A DNA stretch of 64,000 bases from Diatrype stigma (Eukaryota > Ascomycota > Sordariomycetes > Xylariales > Diatrypaceae). A program made the position numbers and the translations under genes. The notes under the pieces were generated by a model that ran no database searches, was not told the origin of the DNA, and was given only the letters and a program-made list of their open reading frames with translations. Positions within the stretch are counted from its first letter, which is position 1, and each line of letters starts with the position of its first letter. Below are positions 23,129 through 35,140 of this stretch, in pieces. The stretch spans positions 434,001-498,000 of the forward strand of contig JAKJXP020000020.1 of the NCBI GenBank assembly GCA_022225965.2, in the 5' to 3' direction.

Positions 23129-24753
23129 GGTCTAAGATGTTATGATCAGAGTTATAGAGTATGTCGAAGGGCTTATTGTACTTGACTTGATAGTGGTAGC
23201 TTGTCGAGCGGTGTATACTTTCCTTTCCATCGACGAAGAGATGAGCCTCCCATTTGTATCTCTCCGGCCAACTGGTGACACGGACCTAGCTCTCGGTGAT
23301 GATAGCCGTTAGGAGATCATGAGTTCCTCGCATGGCCAATCAATCGGTGGATGAGATGAGGTAAACCTTCTCAGACTTGCATCTGATGGGCGTCGAATAC
23401 GAACAGAAACATGTCGGCTCGCCCTATGCATGGTAAAGTAATACTCATGTGCACACCTTAGACGGGAAAACAATGAATGAGTAGGACCTCCAGGAAAACT
23501 ATGATCTTCGAGAGAACCCTGAAGACAACACGGACTGTTGTGAATATCAACGTTCACGCGTCTGTCTCCGAGGCCTCAGCCACATTACATGATGGTGCTG
23601 AGATGAGACTGTGTCTAGCCCGCGGTGCAACACGAGCCAACGTATTACCTAGGTATTGGCTTCACTGCAGCACCATGACCCTTCGTATTGTGGGCGGTGT
23701 AGAGTGTAAAGCTGAGTCCGACAAATCTCGGTCGGTCTTGTTCATCGGTTCTCGGAGTACGAAGCCGCTCATAAGGCATCAAGTAGAGTTATACATGGTC
23801 GGCTGTCTCGCATTTCTCCATATACCCCAGGAATGCGGCTGATTGAGACGTTATATCTGACGTAATACCTGACGTCTATATCCCTAAGCTGAACCGTTGC
23901 TAGTCTTCACGAAAGCTCCTGGCTAAAAGCTACGCTTTGGGTGCTTCCATCAGTATGCCAAGCGGCAAACGTGTGGTAGAATACCCGGTCTATTTATCGG
24001 AGTTGCGTCGCTTTTGCCTCCACGAAGTAGACGTAATTAGATCGTAAGACGGGATTCGTTTCACGCCGTCACTTCGAGCCAATACACTAACAAGTCATAA
24101 CTGGCACGATATGGGCTCCGGTCAAACGGGCAAATTATATATAAGCAATTATTTTGTAACACTACGGCGGGTTTGGACATATAGTGTCTCAGACATATAC
24201 CTAGTGCTCCGATTTTGATCATAGTTCTTGTTCTCCCTTATCTGTCGCCTAGACTTCGCGGGAGCTTCATCGTGGAACAGGCAATGTTACGGGCCGCATC
24301 ATGATTGGTCTTGAAATATCTAGTTGCATAGAACTGAGGTTATGCTTTTGATCTTTGTCAGCGTACTTTCAGTTGATCGCATGATCGGAAATATTGAGTA
24401 CAATCCTTTTCGAGGTTTCAGGCGAATATGTACTCCGATCGGTTTGCTAATATAAGAAACGTGCCCCATAAGGAGAAGAGAAGACCAAACTTACAGGTAC
24501 TATTCACCGGAAATGATAGACAAGTTGCCTGTTACGGGATGATGCAATAGGGGCTACAGGGATCCACATGGATCCCGTACTTGCACTGGCATAGGCAGCT
24601 ACGGCTACTTATAGAAAGGGCCCTCCCCCCCTATAGGTTCCACACGCTCGAGAAATTATCATGTTCCCTAACTTCCCCTTACATAGCAGCAATTCTACCA
24701 TTTCGGGTTCCAAAGCACATGCCACCGCTATATCGTAGCACCTATTGGCATTC
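23129..24753. other. Gene-free spacer of 1.6 kb
   Basis: It holds the promoter of the secreted-protein gene at its left. Short ORFs (23309-23842) show no signal peptide, domain or splice support. Composition is mildly AT-rich. Confidence 0.5.
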
Positions 24754-26039
24754 TTATTCTTCGTGAATTGTTCGTATGACCTCCTGGTCTCCATTAGACC
24801 CCGGAACTGTCGAGTGAATGGGAAGCCCTGTAATGGGTACGCCCATTGGAAGTAAATCATTACAGTCGCTATTTTCAGCCAGGGAGGAATCATTGCCAGA
24901 GACAACACGCTCGAGAAGCCACTCTGGCGCTTCTGTAGCGCCTGGCTCTGGTCTACTATTGCTTTGCGGGTTAGATCCATAGCCGGAGTCAGGGGTAGCA
25001 TTGCGTGGCGGTCTGCCAGCTTCATATCTTCGCAGGATTTGGGGAGTCGCTTGCTGGAATAAGTTCTGTGAAAAGGCGAGTATGTCATCTTGGTGCGGCA
25101 TCAGGCTTGGTGGGATACTTTCCCGGCTTCTCTGCTCTACTATGTTGAGTCCGGTGGTTGCAATGAATGACTGGAACGCCAGAAGTTCTGCCGAAAGGCC
25201 ACTATCCACATAGGGGCTGTTCGGTTTCGAGTTGCCTGGGAATAGTGTCTCGTATATCGAATACCGTTGCTCTTCCTTAGATAGTTTCTTGTCAACACGC
25301 CGCTCTAGTTGAGTTTGTTGCTCCGTTGTGACCCCTTCCGGTTCGCTTCCCTCATATTGGCCGCATGCTCGCCTTGCAATGTGTGCGTAGAAGGGATCCT
25401 CTTTCTCGAATGTCAACCAGCAACAAGGACAGTGGAGAGGCCATCTGTGCTTCCGACGTAGATGTTGTTTCACTCTGTTGATAGCAGAATGATGAAATGT
25501 TGGCATGAATGGTAGTTGAGTGGTTTCAACTTGGAGAAAGGGCAAGCCCATAGAAGATTCTCCACTGCCGGTGCCAGCGACGCCTTTCTCAGACGCTTAG
25601 GTGACCGATCTCCATTGCCTTCTCCGTCTTCTCCCCGCTTGCCATCACCAGATTCATCTTGACGTGTTCTCTTCCCATTACTATGCGCTTGTCCCCCATC
25701 TGCCATGTCGTAAAGGCCTGGGGACGAATCACTGCTACATCGTCCTCCACCATATGACGGGATGCCGTCCACGGGGGAAGTATTGGAAGAAGAGGACAAT
25801 GCTATTGTGAAATGGTCATATGAGAAGGCTTCAAGTAGTTCTTCCAACAGAGGCTGCGCTAATGTGTCTAATGGGCTCACGTCGAAAATGAGGAACTCAT
25901 CATCACAGCCTAGAGGCGAACTTGTGTCATATCCGCTTGCATTCGTGGGAAAATCCGAAAATCCGAGGTGAGAGGATTGTTTTCGAGTATTATGAAATCG
26001 CTTTCCTTGAATATTCTGCTTTGAGAAATTAGACTCCAT
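24754..26039 (-). pseudogene. C2H2 zinc-finger protein with an apparent one-base frame break
   Basis: Two overlapping frames carry one protein. The first (from ATG 26039) has an acidic Ser-rich N-terminus, a basic patch SPKRLRK and the start of a fungal C2H2 domain, WACPFSKLKPLNYHSC. The second continues INRVKQHLRRKH and HCPCCWLTF, then a Ser/Pro-rich C-terminus to the stop at 24754. Between the Cys codon and INRVK are 20 bases where 21 are expected, so one base seems missing near 25490. The gap is too short for a normal intron. A 56-base intron with a poor GTTGAA donor would keep frame but delete the conserved second cysteine. It is either a recent pseudogene or a sequencing error. The intact protein would be about 428 aa, a nuclear regulator or signalling-associated C2H2 protein. 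Confidence 0.6.
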
Positions 26040-28082
26040 AACTATAGCTTAATGATGTAGTTACTCGATGCTGGACACGACTTTACACATAAGGATTGAC
26101 ATACCTGCTGGAGGTGGCTTTGTACTCCGAGTGATGTTGGTGTCTTGAACTAATCGTAAACTTTTGCTTTGAACAACTTGTAGATTGATTATCACGAACC
26201 TCTATGCCTGAATCAATGATGCCCTTCATGAGAACACATTCATTGAGAGACTCAAATGATGACTCATGATGTTCGACTGGGGGAGGTACTAACGTAATGA
26301 ATATAATGTTAAGATAACGATTTCAGTGATGAGCACAGTAGCTATGGGGACGGAAAATATAGAGCGAAATACGACACCTGGGCTCGTAGGGTGCTTTTGG
26401 TAGACTTATATTTCATCGTATACTCATGAGTAAGGCTAGGAAACGTTCTGTTCCTACGGTGTTCATTTGGATGTAACAATACGTGACTGCGTCATTGCGT
26501 GAGTGCACAACTGTGTCATGCCGATTCTACACATGCCTAAGAGCCCAAATATAATGTTGCGCCCGATTATCTCCGCAGCAGCGATGCTGTGGCCAATCTC
26601 CTATGTATCTCCTGTTTCAAGACTACCTCTCTATGAAGGAGCTGGCCAGGAGACTAACTTATATCCACCTGCAATCACGATTGACTAGGGGGCGTGCCAC
26701 TCTTGTGTGTATCTTGGTACTAGGTAGCACCATTCGTCGATCTTCAGCCAAAGCCCCTTATGGATGCTTGAGATGTCTGAGATCCTTAACGCCTTTCCGC
26801 TCTCGATTAGTCATGGTGTGCTACACTCCCACCACAGTAGATATATATATCTTAGTCACGCTACCATTTGGCAGGTGAAAAGTTGAAGAAAGCCAAACAT
26901 CTGCCATGAAGCCGCAGTCATAGGGGTTTTGAATTGGCTGCTATACCTGGTCTATAGATTCGATAATCTTTAATTGGATATATGAGTCTGGCTTGGCGAC
27001 GAAGATGACTTCCCGCCATGGAAATGCAATGTGTTATGTACCCCTGTAAGACAGAAGCTGCCTGTGCTTTTGGGACTGGTGGTTCATCTGATTTAGACGT
27101 ATGGAAGGTGTCGGGACGATGAGCATGAACTATCGTGGCTACTTATGTGTAGCGACGAGCATCGTATAATATTCATCCTGGTTTGCCGACGACATCTTAT
27201 TTAACGCCCCGTGAGAATTCATACGACGGACAAGTGTGCCTGGGTAGTAAGTACCATATAGAAGCAAATTACGCGGGATGGTCTGAGCTGGAACCCTGGA
27301 ACAGCAAATGCCGGGGCCGGGGATCTGTGGAACCTCAACCGCTTCTGGGCAGCCAGGATGCAGGCGACAGGGACCTCGAGGACGCTCGACTTGGATTTAA
27401 ATTGTTCCGTGCCACCGGGCCAATCAGTCGATTGCCCAGTCCACCAGATCGATCTTGGGAAACCTTTGGAACCCTTGGAAGCCGAGGTCAGCCCCCCGAA
27501 CGTTCACTAATCAGCAATCCAATCCGTCCCGTTCTCACATCCAATCCAAGAACCCTCGACAATCAACCGCTGAGGGTGTTACCTCAAAACAGCATCGCAC
27601 AGCGCACATCACACGTACCTCGCTTATGCAGGGTCGGTGTAGTGAACACCCCGTCGTAGGAAACACCCTATCATAGGAACGCCTGCGCCCAAGCCGACCA
27701 ATCTCACAGCCTTGTCTACGGAAGTTGTGGATTCGACCTTCTAAGCCTTAGTTATATACCTTCTTATTTGCTGGGTCCGCTACCATATTATAGACATATA
27801 ATAGTGACTAGTGGCTAGTCGGCCCTGGCTGGTAGTAGTCAGTAGTAGTAGGTGGAGGTCGATACTGCGGGGAGGGAACGGACGGTTCACTGGCTAATAC
27901 TGGGACCAGATCTTGGAACCAAAGAGAACGCTGCGACCAAGGTTAGTAGGCCGGGACGCGCCTCACCCGATAGGTTCCTGGGGGGGTCCAGGCCGCCGTT
28001 GAGCTGACCAGTTGTCGTCGTTATCTGTTGACTGCCGAGTGGTGGTGGTGGTGGCGGAGGGCTTCGGCTCGGCTGGTTCCTG
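26040..28082. other. Divergent spacer between the C2H2 and bZIP genes
   Basis: Two kb without a supported gene. It probably contains both promoters and long 5' UTRs. The ORF at 27183-27659 has no known similarity and an amino acid mix like translated non-coding DNA. Confidence 0.5.
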
Positions 28083-30748
28083 ATGTCCTCCTTGCTATCA
28101 GATACCTGCATAACATCCCGCGCGGTCAGCCCCAGGTCTCTTAATCAGCAACACCTGCAGCACCAAGCCCAGCAGCAGCCCTCATACCATCATGCCTTCG
28201 ATGATGTTGGAGTGTCTGCTTCCTCCTCTCTTCACAGTGCATTGGCCTTAGGGGGTCCACAAGGTCTCGCTGGCTCACAACATTGTGCCTTCAACGCTGC
28301 CCTGCGTCTGCCGCTAGACGTAGAGATTCTCTCGTCGTCATCGACGTACCCCGTGCGGGATATACCCCGTGGTTTCGATCCTCAGGCCTGCTCTGGGCGT
28401 CCTAGAGAGCTTCACCCGCTGGCGTCGGATGTGAGCCAGCCGCCGCCACAGACGGTGCCGGCAGACTCCCCGATGCGGTATTCACATCTTGACCTCCCCA
28501 TACTGAATGCGGAGACGTACGCCGATGGATATCAGTTCAAGGGACTCGGTTCGAGACAAACGAGCTCGGCATCTCCACCCACGGAAGACAAACCCACTGT
28601 GAAGAAGAGGCCAAGGAAGAACGAAAGGGTTGTCAAGGCGGATGAGGTCGAGGAAGAAGCTAGTGGAAGGACGAAAAGGGCTAGAGGCCGCCCTAGGCTT
28701 GAGCCCCCTGAGGATCAGACTATGGCAGAGGTAAGTTTCTATATCAGCCCTTCAGGGTAAGACACGAAGAATGTTGTCTTACTATGACACTGGCATTATG
28801 TCATCACCCTGGTTGTAGTCGAGCTATACGAGCCCAGTGAGTTAGGGGGACAATTACTATAACTTACATGCTCTATAATAGCGACGGAGAACGCAGGTCC
28901 GGATTGCTCAGCGGAGATACCGCAACAGGAAGGAGACCGCGATCACGGACCTGGAGTCCCGGGTGCGCGGCCTGAAGGAGGTCAACGATGAGATGAAGGA
29001 CGTGTTCCAAAAGCTCCTCGAGTCCGCCAATCTCCAAGGCATCTCCGAAGCACCCGGGCTCAGCGAGCATCTTCGGAGGCTCCAGGGCTTGGTCAAACGA
29101 TCCCACGAAGTTGAGGATGAGCAGGACGACAACGAGTCTCTGTCGGATGTGGAGGAGGTGGAAGAAGACCGTCGGAAACCATCAGCACTGCGAGCAACGA
29201 CGACGACGGCGGAACTATTGTCGTCGTCATCCATGCATGGCAGAAATGCTATCGTGGAGACTAGACGAAACCATCCGGAGCAGCTGTACGGCGGCCTCAT
29301 TGTGACCCACGAGCCGGTAATCCAGCAATCCCACGCCACGGTCGATCCAACAACATACCATCCCTCGATGTCGATGTCGATGTCCATACACGACCCCCAA
29401 AGCAGCGGCAGCTACCAGGTGATCGCAGCACCGACGCTCGAGAACGCCAGCTTCGCGACGACGACAGCGACGACGAACAACAACACTTCATTCCTCTTCA
29501 ACAACCACAGCAACAACGCCTCCTCCTCGGCCTTGGCAACTGCAGCAGCGACACAATGGACCTTCGCGCCCTGGGGCGCGCTCCCGCTGCCCTCGTCGGT
29601 GGCGTACCAGGAGTCGGTGTTCGCGCGGCGCCTGCACCGGTACGCGACGGAGCGGGCAGCGTTCCTGGTGTGCCTGGCGGACCCGCCGCAGGACAAGATG
29701 ACGCGGGTGTTCGGGTTCGCGCGCCTGTTCGAGACGATCGAGCAGATCCGCGACCGCACGCTCGCCGTGCTGGACCGCACGCGCGACCAGCCGCTCGACA
29801 ACTGGAACTACCCCTTCTACAACCTCGGAGGGGCGGGGACGCACTTCCCCGGCATGATGGCTGGTGGGAGGAAAGATGGTGTTAGTGGTAGTGGGGGTAG
29901 GAACGGGAATGGAAATGGAAATGGGAATGGGGGTGGGAGCGGCAGCGGGGGTGGGAGCGGGAGTGGGAATGGAAACGGCGACGCGCAGACGAGGGGGTTT
30001 CGCTTCGGCCCCATGGACGAGGCGACCTCGCACATCCGCGACTCGCTCCTGACCATCTCGCAGAACATCCGCATGCCGGGCCTACAGGGCCTATTCTGGG
30101 ACTGCGACGAGGTCGAGTACTACATGCGCCAGAACGGCGTCGTCATCCCCGACGTGTCCACCGACTACTGCCCCGTTGAGGTCCCGGCGGCCGGCTCGTT
30201 CTTCCAGTACCAGGGGATGCGCCACCGCGAGGCCGACCCGGGCAAGACCTCAGCAACGGCAACAGCGGCTGCGGGATCCGTATCTTCCGGCTGCTCCGTG
30301 TTCGCTCCCACGTCCTCCGCTGGCTTGGATATGGAGGAGGTCGCGTGGCCGCAGCAAGTCGTCAACACGACCGCCGGTTCGTCGGACATACTCGGGGCGG
30401 TGGCACAACCACCCGGCATGACGTTGGGCTCCTCGCCGGACCATCTTGGGCTACCACTGCAGTTACACGACAGCTACGCGTCACATGTTCCAGGCGGCCA
30501 TATGCCAGAGGCTTCGACCTTCGGAGGCGGTGCTAAGGTAGTGGAACTGAACGTGTCGAAGTTTCTGGATGGTAAGTTGAAACTATATGATAAAGGGGGC
30601 CTCCAATGTGGTGTATGAGGGACGAAACTAAGCATCTGTTCTCGTAGGTCTAACTTCGCGAGCCGCTTGCCTGGGCCGCACGCCCGGCTTCAGGCCCAAG
30701 GATGTCGACGCGGCCTTCTGGGAGTCTGTCATTCATGGCGGGGCATAA
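28083..30748 (+). CDS. bZIP transcription factor
   Basis: Exons 28083-28730, 28882-30571 and 30648-30748 join in frame to 812 aa. Exon 1 ends with Lys/Arg-rich sequence (KKRPRKNERV, TKRARGRPRLEPPEDQ). Exon 2 opens with the bZIP basic region RRRTQVRIAQRRYRNRK (residues 217-233), then heptads LESRVRGLKEVNDEM; exon 1-2 splicing is therefore needed for DNA binding. The last exon adds a short conserved end, DGLTSRAACLGRTPGF, after a G|GT junction. The C-terminal half is long: a segment around VCLADPPQDKMTRVFGFARL recurs in fungal bZIPs, and a Gly/Asn/Ser microsatellite-coded linker lies at about 29880-29985. Binding site and targets are unknown. Confidence 0.88.
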
Positions 30749-31311
30749 TGAGTTGATGGTAGATGAAGATGATGGTGGTGATCAGCAGAATGCCAGGCAG
30801 GAGTATAAAATGGCGAGGTAATGTGGCAAGTTTGGCAAGAGAAGAAGAGCTGTTGGTACCACATGGTTAGCTGTGTCGAATTCCGATATAATGGCAATTG
30901 GGACGAGGGTGCTTTTCCGAGGACTATAACTCGTCTCTGGTCTATGTTATTACACCCATTATACGGGAGTGGTATGCCGGGATCTACTGGGAAAAGGGGG
31001 TGCCGGACGGGGGAAGGGAGACATGTTTTTCCGAAGGCGGTAGTGAGTTTCGAGGTCATAGCAACAGTCTGCAAGTATGGGAACATATGAGGATAAAATC
31101 TAGCGGGACGCATACAACGGTGTCATTGTTTATGTTTTAACCCCTTTTCCTTTTTTTTTTTTCTTTCTTTTAACAGATGGATTGCAATGATAGCTTTAGT
31201 CAGTTAGTTTTTCGTATAACCATCGTACATATACACACGGGATATATCCTATCTCTCTCAATCACATCGTAATTTTTATATCCTATGACGCCCCGTCCGG
31301 TTATGTTGTCC
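30749..31311. terminator. Convergent 3' region of the bZIP and LYR-motif genes
   Basis: The 560-base interval between two converging stops includes a T-rich run (31148-31172). It should hold both polyadenylation regions; no individual site was assigned. Confidence 0.4.
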
Positions 31312-32941
31312 TTAAAACGAAGGACCCCCTCCCTTCGTTGACCGGTCCTGATGCCCGTCCCCAGTTTTCATCCCTTCTCCTAATCGTGACCAGTCACCAT
31401 TCCCATCAGGGGCTTTCACACCCCCTTCAGGCCGTGATCCATCCTCGTTCCCCTCCATCGTGGGTTTTATATTTTCCTCCCAGTACCGCCTCCGTGCCTC
31501 CCACCGCTCATGTTTTTCCTTCGCGGCTAGCTCTCTTTCTTGGATGATCAGATCCCGCAGCGCCGCCGCCCTCGCGACCTGGTCCTCCCGCTCGCGCGAC
31601 AGCACGTCCTGGATGTACACGACGCCATGCCACCACAAGCTGTGACGGTACGTATCCTCGTCGTTCCGCTGAGCGGCCCTACGATATCCCGACATCTTAC
31701 GCCGGCGATCGCCCTTTCCGGATCCATTACTACCGTTGTAACTGTCATAACCCCTACCACCACCGTCGTCGTTCCAATGCACCGTCCACGTATCACCTCC
31801 GCCTGCCCCGTTTCTTTCGTCCTGTCCCTGCTGCAGCAACATATCCTCGACAGACTCCTCCCACGCGTCCTCGAGCTCGGCGTCGGGGATCATCTCGTCC
31901 ATCAGCGCCTGGACTAACGAGGCGCGCTTCTCGCGGGTGCGAATCTTCTGGAGCAGGACGCGGCTCAGCACCGGCGACTGCGGCTTCGACTTCCGCAAGA
32001 ACACGAAGTCGCCCGCCATCTCGAGGTGGGGGACGCGGCGACGCCCGGAGCCGCCGAGCTCCGAGGCCGGGACCGGTCGGTGCGGCGTCATGTAGACGGG
32101 CGGCTCTTCTTGCTGCGGCTGCTGGTACTCTTCTCCCAGCAATGGGCTCTGATACCGTCTTTGGTACTCGTCCTGCTGTTGCTGTCGCAGACGCGCGGCA
32201 TATGGGAGGGCGGAGGGGGAAGAATCTGCTGGAGATGTCACCCTCACGAGAAGCGGCAGCGTCTCCTCCCGCGGGGCCGACGACGGCGGGGGCGGGTTCC
32301 GGCTGTGCGGCGGGTGGGTTTCCTTGGCGGTTAGGGAGCGGCGGCGCTCGAGCTGGCGGGCGGCGAGGAATCGGAGGATGACGTCGCGGGCTTGTTCCCT
32401 TTTATATACTTCATCTTTCGTTTCATCTGGCGGTGCTGCCGGGTTCGGGTTCAGGTTCGGGGTCGGGTTCGGGTTCGGGTTCGGGTTCGGGCTTGTGGGG
32501 TCGGAAGAGGATGAGGATGAGGGTGAAGATGGGGAAACCGTGGAGGGGGCGAGGACGGCGTTGTGAATTGTGGCCAGAGCGCGGTATCCGGCATCAAGGG
32601 CGGGGAAGATGAGGCGCGGCGACGTGTCGGTGCGGTTGCGCCGGAAGGCGCGCCGGATGCAGTGCCTGAGGGGGTCACCGACGGGCTGCCAGGCATCGAG
32701 GTCGGAACGCGGGAGGGCGATCTTCGGGGTCGAGCGCAGGAGGGCGCGGTAGAGCGCGAGGCCTGCATGTGGTTGTTCGAAAGATCCGGATGGTCAGTAA
32801 AGCTACATGAGGCTTACATGAGGCTTACTGGGAATATTCAAGGCATCTCAAGCTGCTTGCGAACGTACATGCTGTCCGATGTCGTGAGTCACGGGCCGGT
32901 ATGAATAACTTCGATGGTGGTCGCTTGATGTAGGAAGACAT
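31312..32941 (-). CDS. LYR-motif protein, Cup1-like N-terminal domain
   Basis: Exons 32941-32869 and 32762-31312 give 507 aa with matching phase across a GTACGT...CATGCAG intron of 106 bases. The LYR tripeptide is at residues 28-30 (CLALYRALLRS), followed by a helical block with DPLRHCIRRAFRRN, as in the fungal Cup1-like LYR family. LYR proteins usually help assemble mitochondrial complexes with the acyl carrier protein or Fe-S donors; the N-terminus is basic and could act as a targeting sequence. A low-complexity NP repeat from a GGGTTC microsatellite separates the domain from a Gln-rich stretch. The C-terminal half is helical and charged (e.g. RSLVQALMDEMIPDAELED-like segment and a REREDQVARAAALRDL coiled-coil candidate). 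The exact function is unknown. Confidence 0.78.
32457..32490. repeat. GGGTTC hexanucleotide microsatellite in the LYR gene
   Basis: About five GGGTTC-type units on the plus strand encode Asn-Pro pairs of the LYR-motif protein on the minus strand. It is the second NP-coding microsatellite of the window. Confidence 0.7.
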
Positions 32942-33101
32942 GGGACACCTCAGCTCTGTAGGGGACAATTGGCAATGCCCATTGATACATGCAGCTAACC
33001 AAGAGACTCCTAATCAAGGTGAAATCATGAAATTATTCCATTAGTAGATATTGATAGGGACTGTACGAAGTAGTGGTGGAGGCTTCGAAATAGTAGCAAA
33101 G

Positions 33102-33140
33102 GTGCTAAGCAGCTAAGCAGCTAAGCAGCTAAGCAGCTTA
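33102..33140. repeat. CTAAGCAG tandem repeat
   Basis: Four head-to-tail copies of the octamer CTAAGCAG lie just left of the LTR element and end in CTTAGGTAAGG. Confidence 0.8.
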
Positions 33141-33182
33141 GGTAAGGGCTGCAGTGGGCTGGTAGGGGCTTGTAAGGGCTTG

Positions 33183-33379
33183 TGTGCTTCCTGGCCCGGA
33201 TTCTCCGTACCCCTAGGGAATTATTGCTATAAGTAATTCACTTAGGATAATTAAAGGTTCCGGACTTTGTTATTATATTCTTTAGAATTAATTATAGGTA
33301 TGCGTTCGAATTACAATTATCTATAGGCATTGTCCGCCCCTTTCAGAAACCGAGGAATTTCCGAATTCCTGGATCCACA
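33183..33379. repeat. Left LTR
   Basis: 197 bases, begins TGTGCTTCC and ends GGATCCACA; contains GGAATTTCCGAATTCC near its end, a short palindrome-rich part. Confidence 0.85.
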
Positions 33380-33653
33380 ATATCCCCCTTCTTTCCAATA
33401 ATCGTCCCCGATCATTCTTAACAATTTCCTTCCTTTCCAGACCTAAGCCGTATTACAGAATTTGACCTCCCACTTAGCTTGACGATTACAGAGGCTGGAA
33501 GTATAAGGGTAGGATATAGGAATTATAGGGACTGTTGGAAACAACGGTAACTGGGTGGTAACTGCTGGGCAACAACTGGGCTATTACTGGGCAACAACTG
33601 AACTTGGGCTGGGCACCGGCTATTAGAAAGGGGCTATAGTTGGCTTTCATATA

Positions 33654-33845
33654 CTAGGAATATTTCTTTAAAGCGGCATGGCAGCCTGTCTTTAGGTGCT
33701 TATGCAAAGCGTTATTACTGCAGAAATTTGTATAGCAGTAACGGCAGGTCTTAGAAATCGTAAACGTGTTGCCATGCTTTTGGGGTAATATTTCTCCTAT
33801 ACAATAAACGCTCCCTTTGGTGCCATTTAAGCTGTTATTATCCAA
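33654..33845 (-). pseudogene. Zinc-finger-like coding relic inside the LTR element
   Basis: On the minus strand a 63-codon frame without ATG contains CRYCYTNFCSNNALHKHL followed by KTGCH, a C2H2/C2HC-type finger. Similar single fingers occur next to fungal retrotransposon polyproteins. It is the only protein-like part of the internal region and is probably a remnant of the parent element's coding sequence. Confidence 0.45.
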
Positions 33846-34654
33846 CCTACCCCCTTTTTTCGAATTGTTTTTTTTTTGGCTTTTGCTGCTTTTGCTGCTT
33901 CCGCCGTCCGGTTTTTTTTTTTCGCGAAAGGCAGCCGTTACGAAAGTAACGGAACAGCTCGTTGCCGGAACTGTATTACGTACGGCAATTGCGGCAAATA
34001 CGAGGGTTCGGAAAGGGTAATTTAAAGGAAGGTATTATCGGTTTGGATAGAAATATTAGAAAGGGTATTCGAGGGTAAGGGCTCGAATTGTCTGGTATTC
34101 GAAAAGTCGGGCTCGAATTTTCTGGTTATGGCTATTAGGAAATAACGATAATTTTTATTAACAGCTTAAAGATACGGTTCATTTTACTCCAAATAACGTA
34201 AGCGCCGTTTTTGTTATTATTATATCAATTTTAATAAGGTAAGCGAAATTCGTAAAGCTTTCGAAATAGGTTTTCGGCCGAATGGATGGCGAATAAATCC
34301 GTAATATCTTAACGGGCCATTAATAGTAAATCTTAATAAACTATTAATAATGAATCTTAATAAATTACCGATAAGCAATAAGGATCTTTCGGAAATAGCG
34401 GCTACTAATTACGCCCCTTTTAATGGTTCATTTTCGATGAATTGGCTGGATACGATGGTATTTAAGTAATAACTTAAGGGGTTTAATATATAATAATACC
34501 TTTCGGAAAGTAATAAAGGTATCGAAATAATGCCCTTCGGTTAGTATATATTGTTAATGAATATATAATGGCGCTTTTAAAGCTGGTGTATAATAATAAT
34601 ACCCTTTAATTAATGGCGGGTATCGAACTGATATCCTTTAGCTGGTTCGAATAG

Positions 34655-34835
34655 TAACGCCTTCCGGCTGGTGGCTTCCGGTTGGCACGAAAGATCTCGC
34701 GATAAAGCCGTCGGTTTGTTGCTTTCGAAAGCTGGATGGCCTTTAAAAGCTGGATGCCTTCCGGCTGAATGCCTTCTGGCTGGCGCGAAAGATTTCACGA
34801 TGGTGCCGTCGGGCTGGTTTTGCTGGTACCCAAGG
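34655..34835. repeat. Imperfect internal direct repeat of the LTR element
   Basis: A segment of about 45 bases (GGCACGAAAGATCTCGCGAT and following GCCGTCGG) recurs about 110 bases later with mostly transition changes. Several CTGGATGCCTTCCGG-like words lie between the copies. Confidence 0.6.
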
Positions 34836-34943
34836 GCTGGTACCCAAAGGCCTGCGGGGTTTTTTCCGGTTGCACAATGGCGGAAAGGAATAAGGGAAAA
34901 AAAAAAGATGTATTATTGGCGTTAGCTTATATAAAAAGCTTTT

Positions 34944-35140
34944 TGTACTTCCTGGCCCGGATTCTCCGTATCCCTAGGGAATTACTGTTATAAGTAATTC
35001 ACTTAGGATAATTAAAGGTTCCGGACTTTGTTGTTATATTCTTTAGAACTAATTATAGGTATGCGTTCGAATTACAATTATCTATAGGCATTATCCGCCC
35101 CCCTCAGAAACCGAGGAATTTCCGAATTCCTGGATCCACA
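34944..35140. repeat. Right LTR
   Basis: 197 bases, begins TGTACTTCC and ends GGATCCACA. It is collinear with the left LTR without gaps and differs only by transitions. Confidence 0.85.

Larger units (their letters stand above)
33183..35140. mobile_element. Non-autonomous LTR retrotransposon (TRIM/LARD-like), about 1.96 kb
   Basis: Two direct repeats of 197 bases, 33183-33379 and 34944-35140, both start TGT and end CCACA, the TG...CA form of LTRs. They flank 1.56 kb of AT-rich DNA with no gag, protease, reverse transcriptase or integrase frame. A purine tract (34882-34907) lies 36 bases before the right LTR, in the expected place for plus-strand priming. The two LTRs differ at about nine positions, all transitions, which fits repeat-induced point mutation. 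No five-base target duplication is evident (flanks GCTTG and CTTAT), so one flank may have changed, or the element may be a recombinant. Superfamily cannot be assigned. Confidence 0.8.

Noticed and set aside
27183..27659. 158-codon plus-strand ORF upstream of the bZIP gene
   Set aside because: Pro/Arg/Ser-rich with no similarity or signal; lies in the expected promoter and 5' UTR of the bZIP gene.
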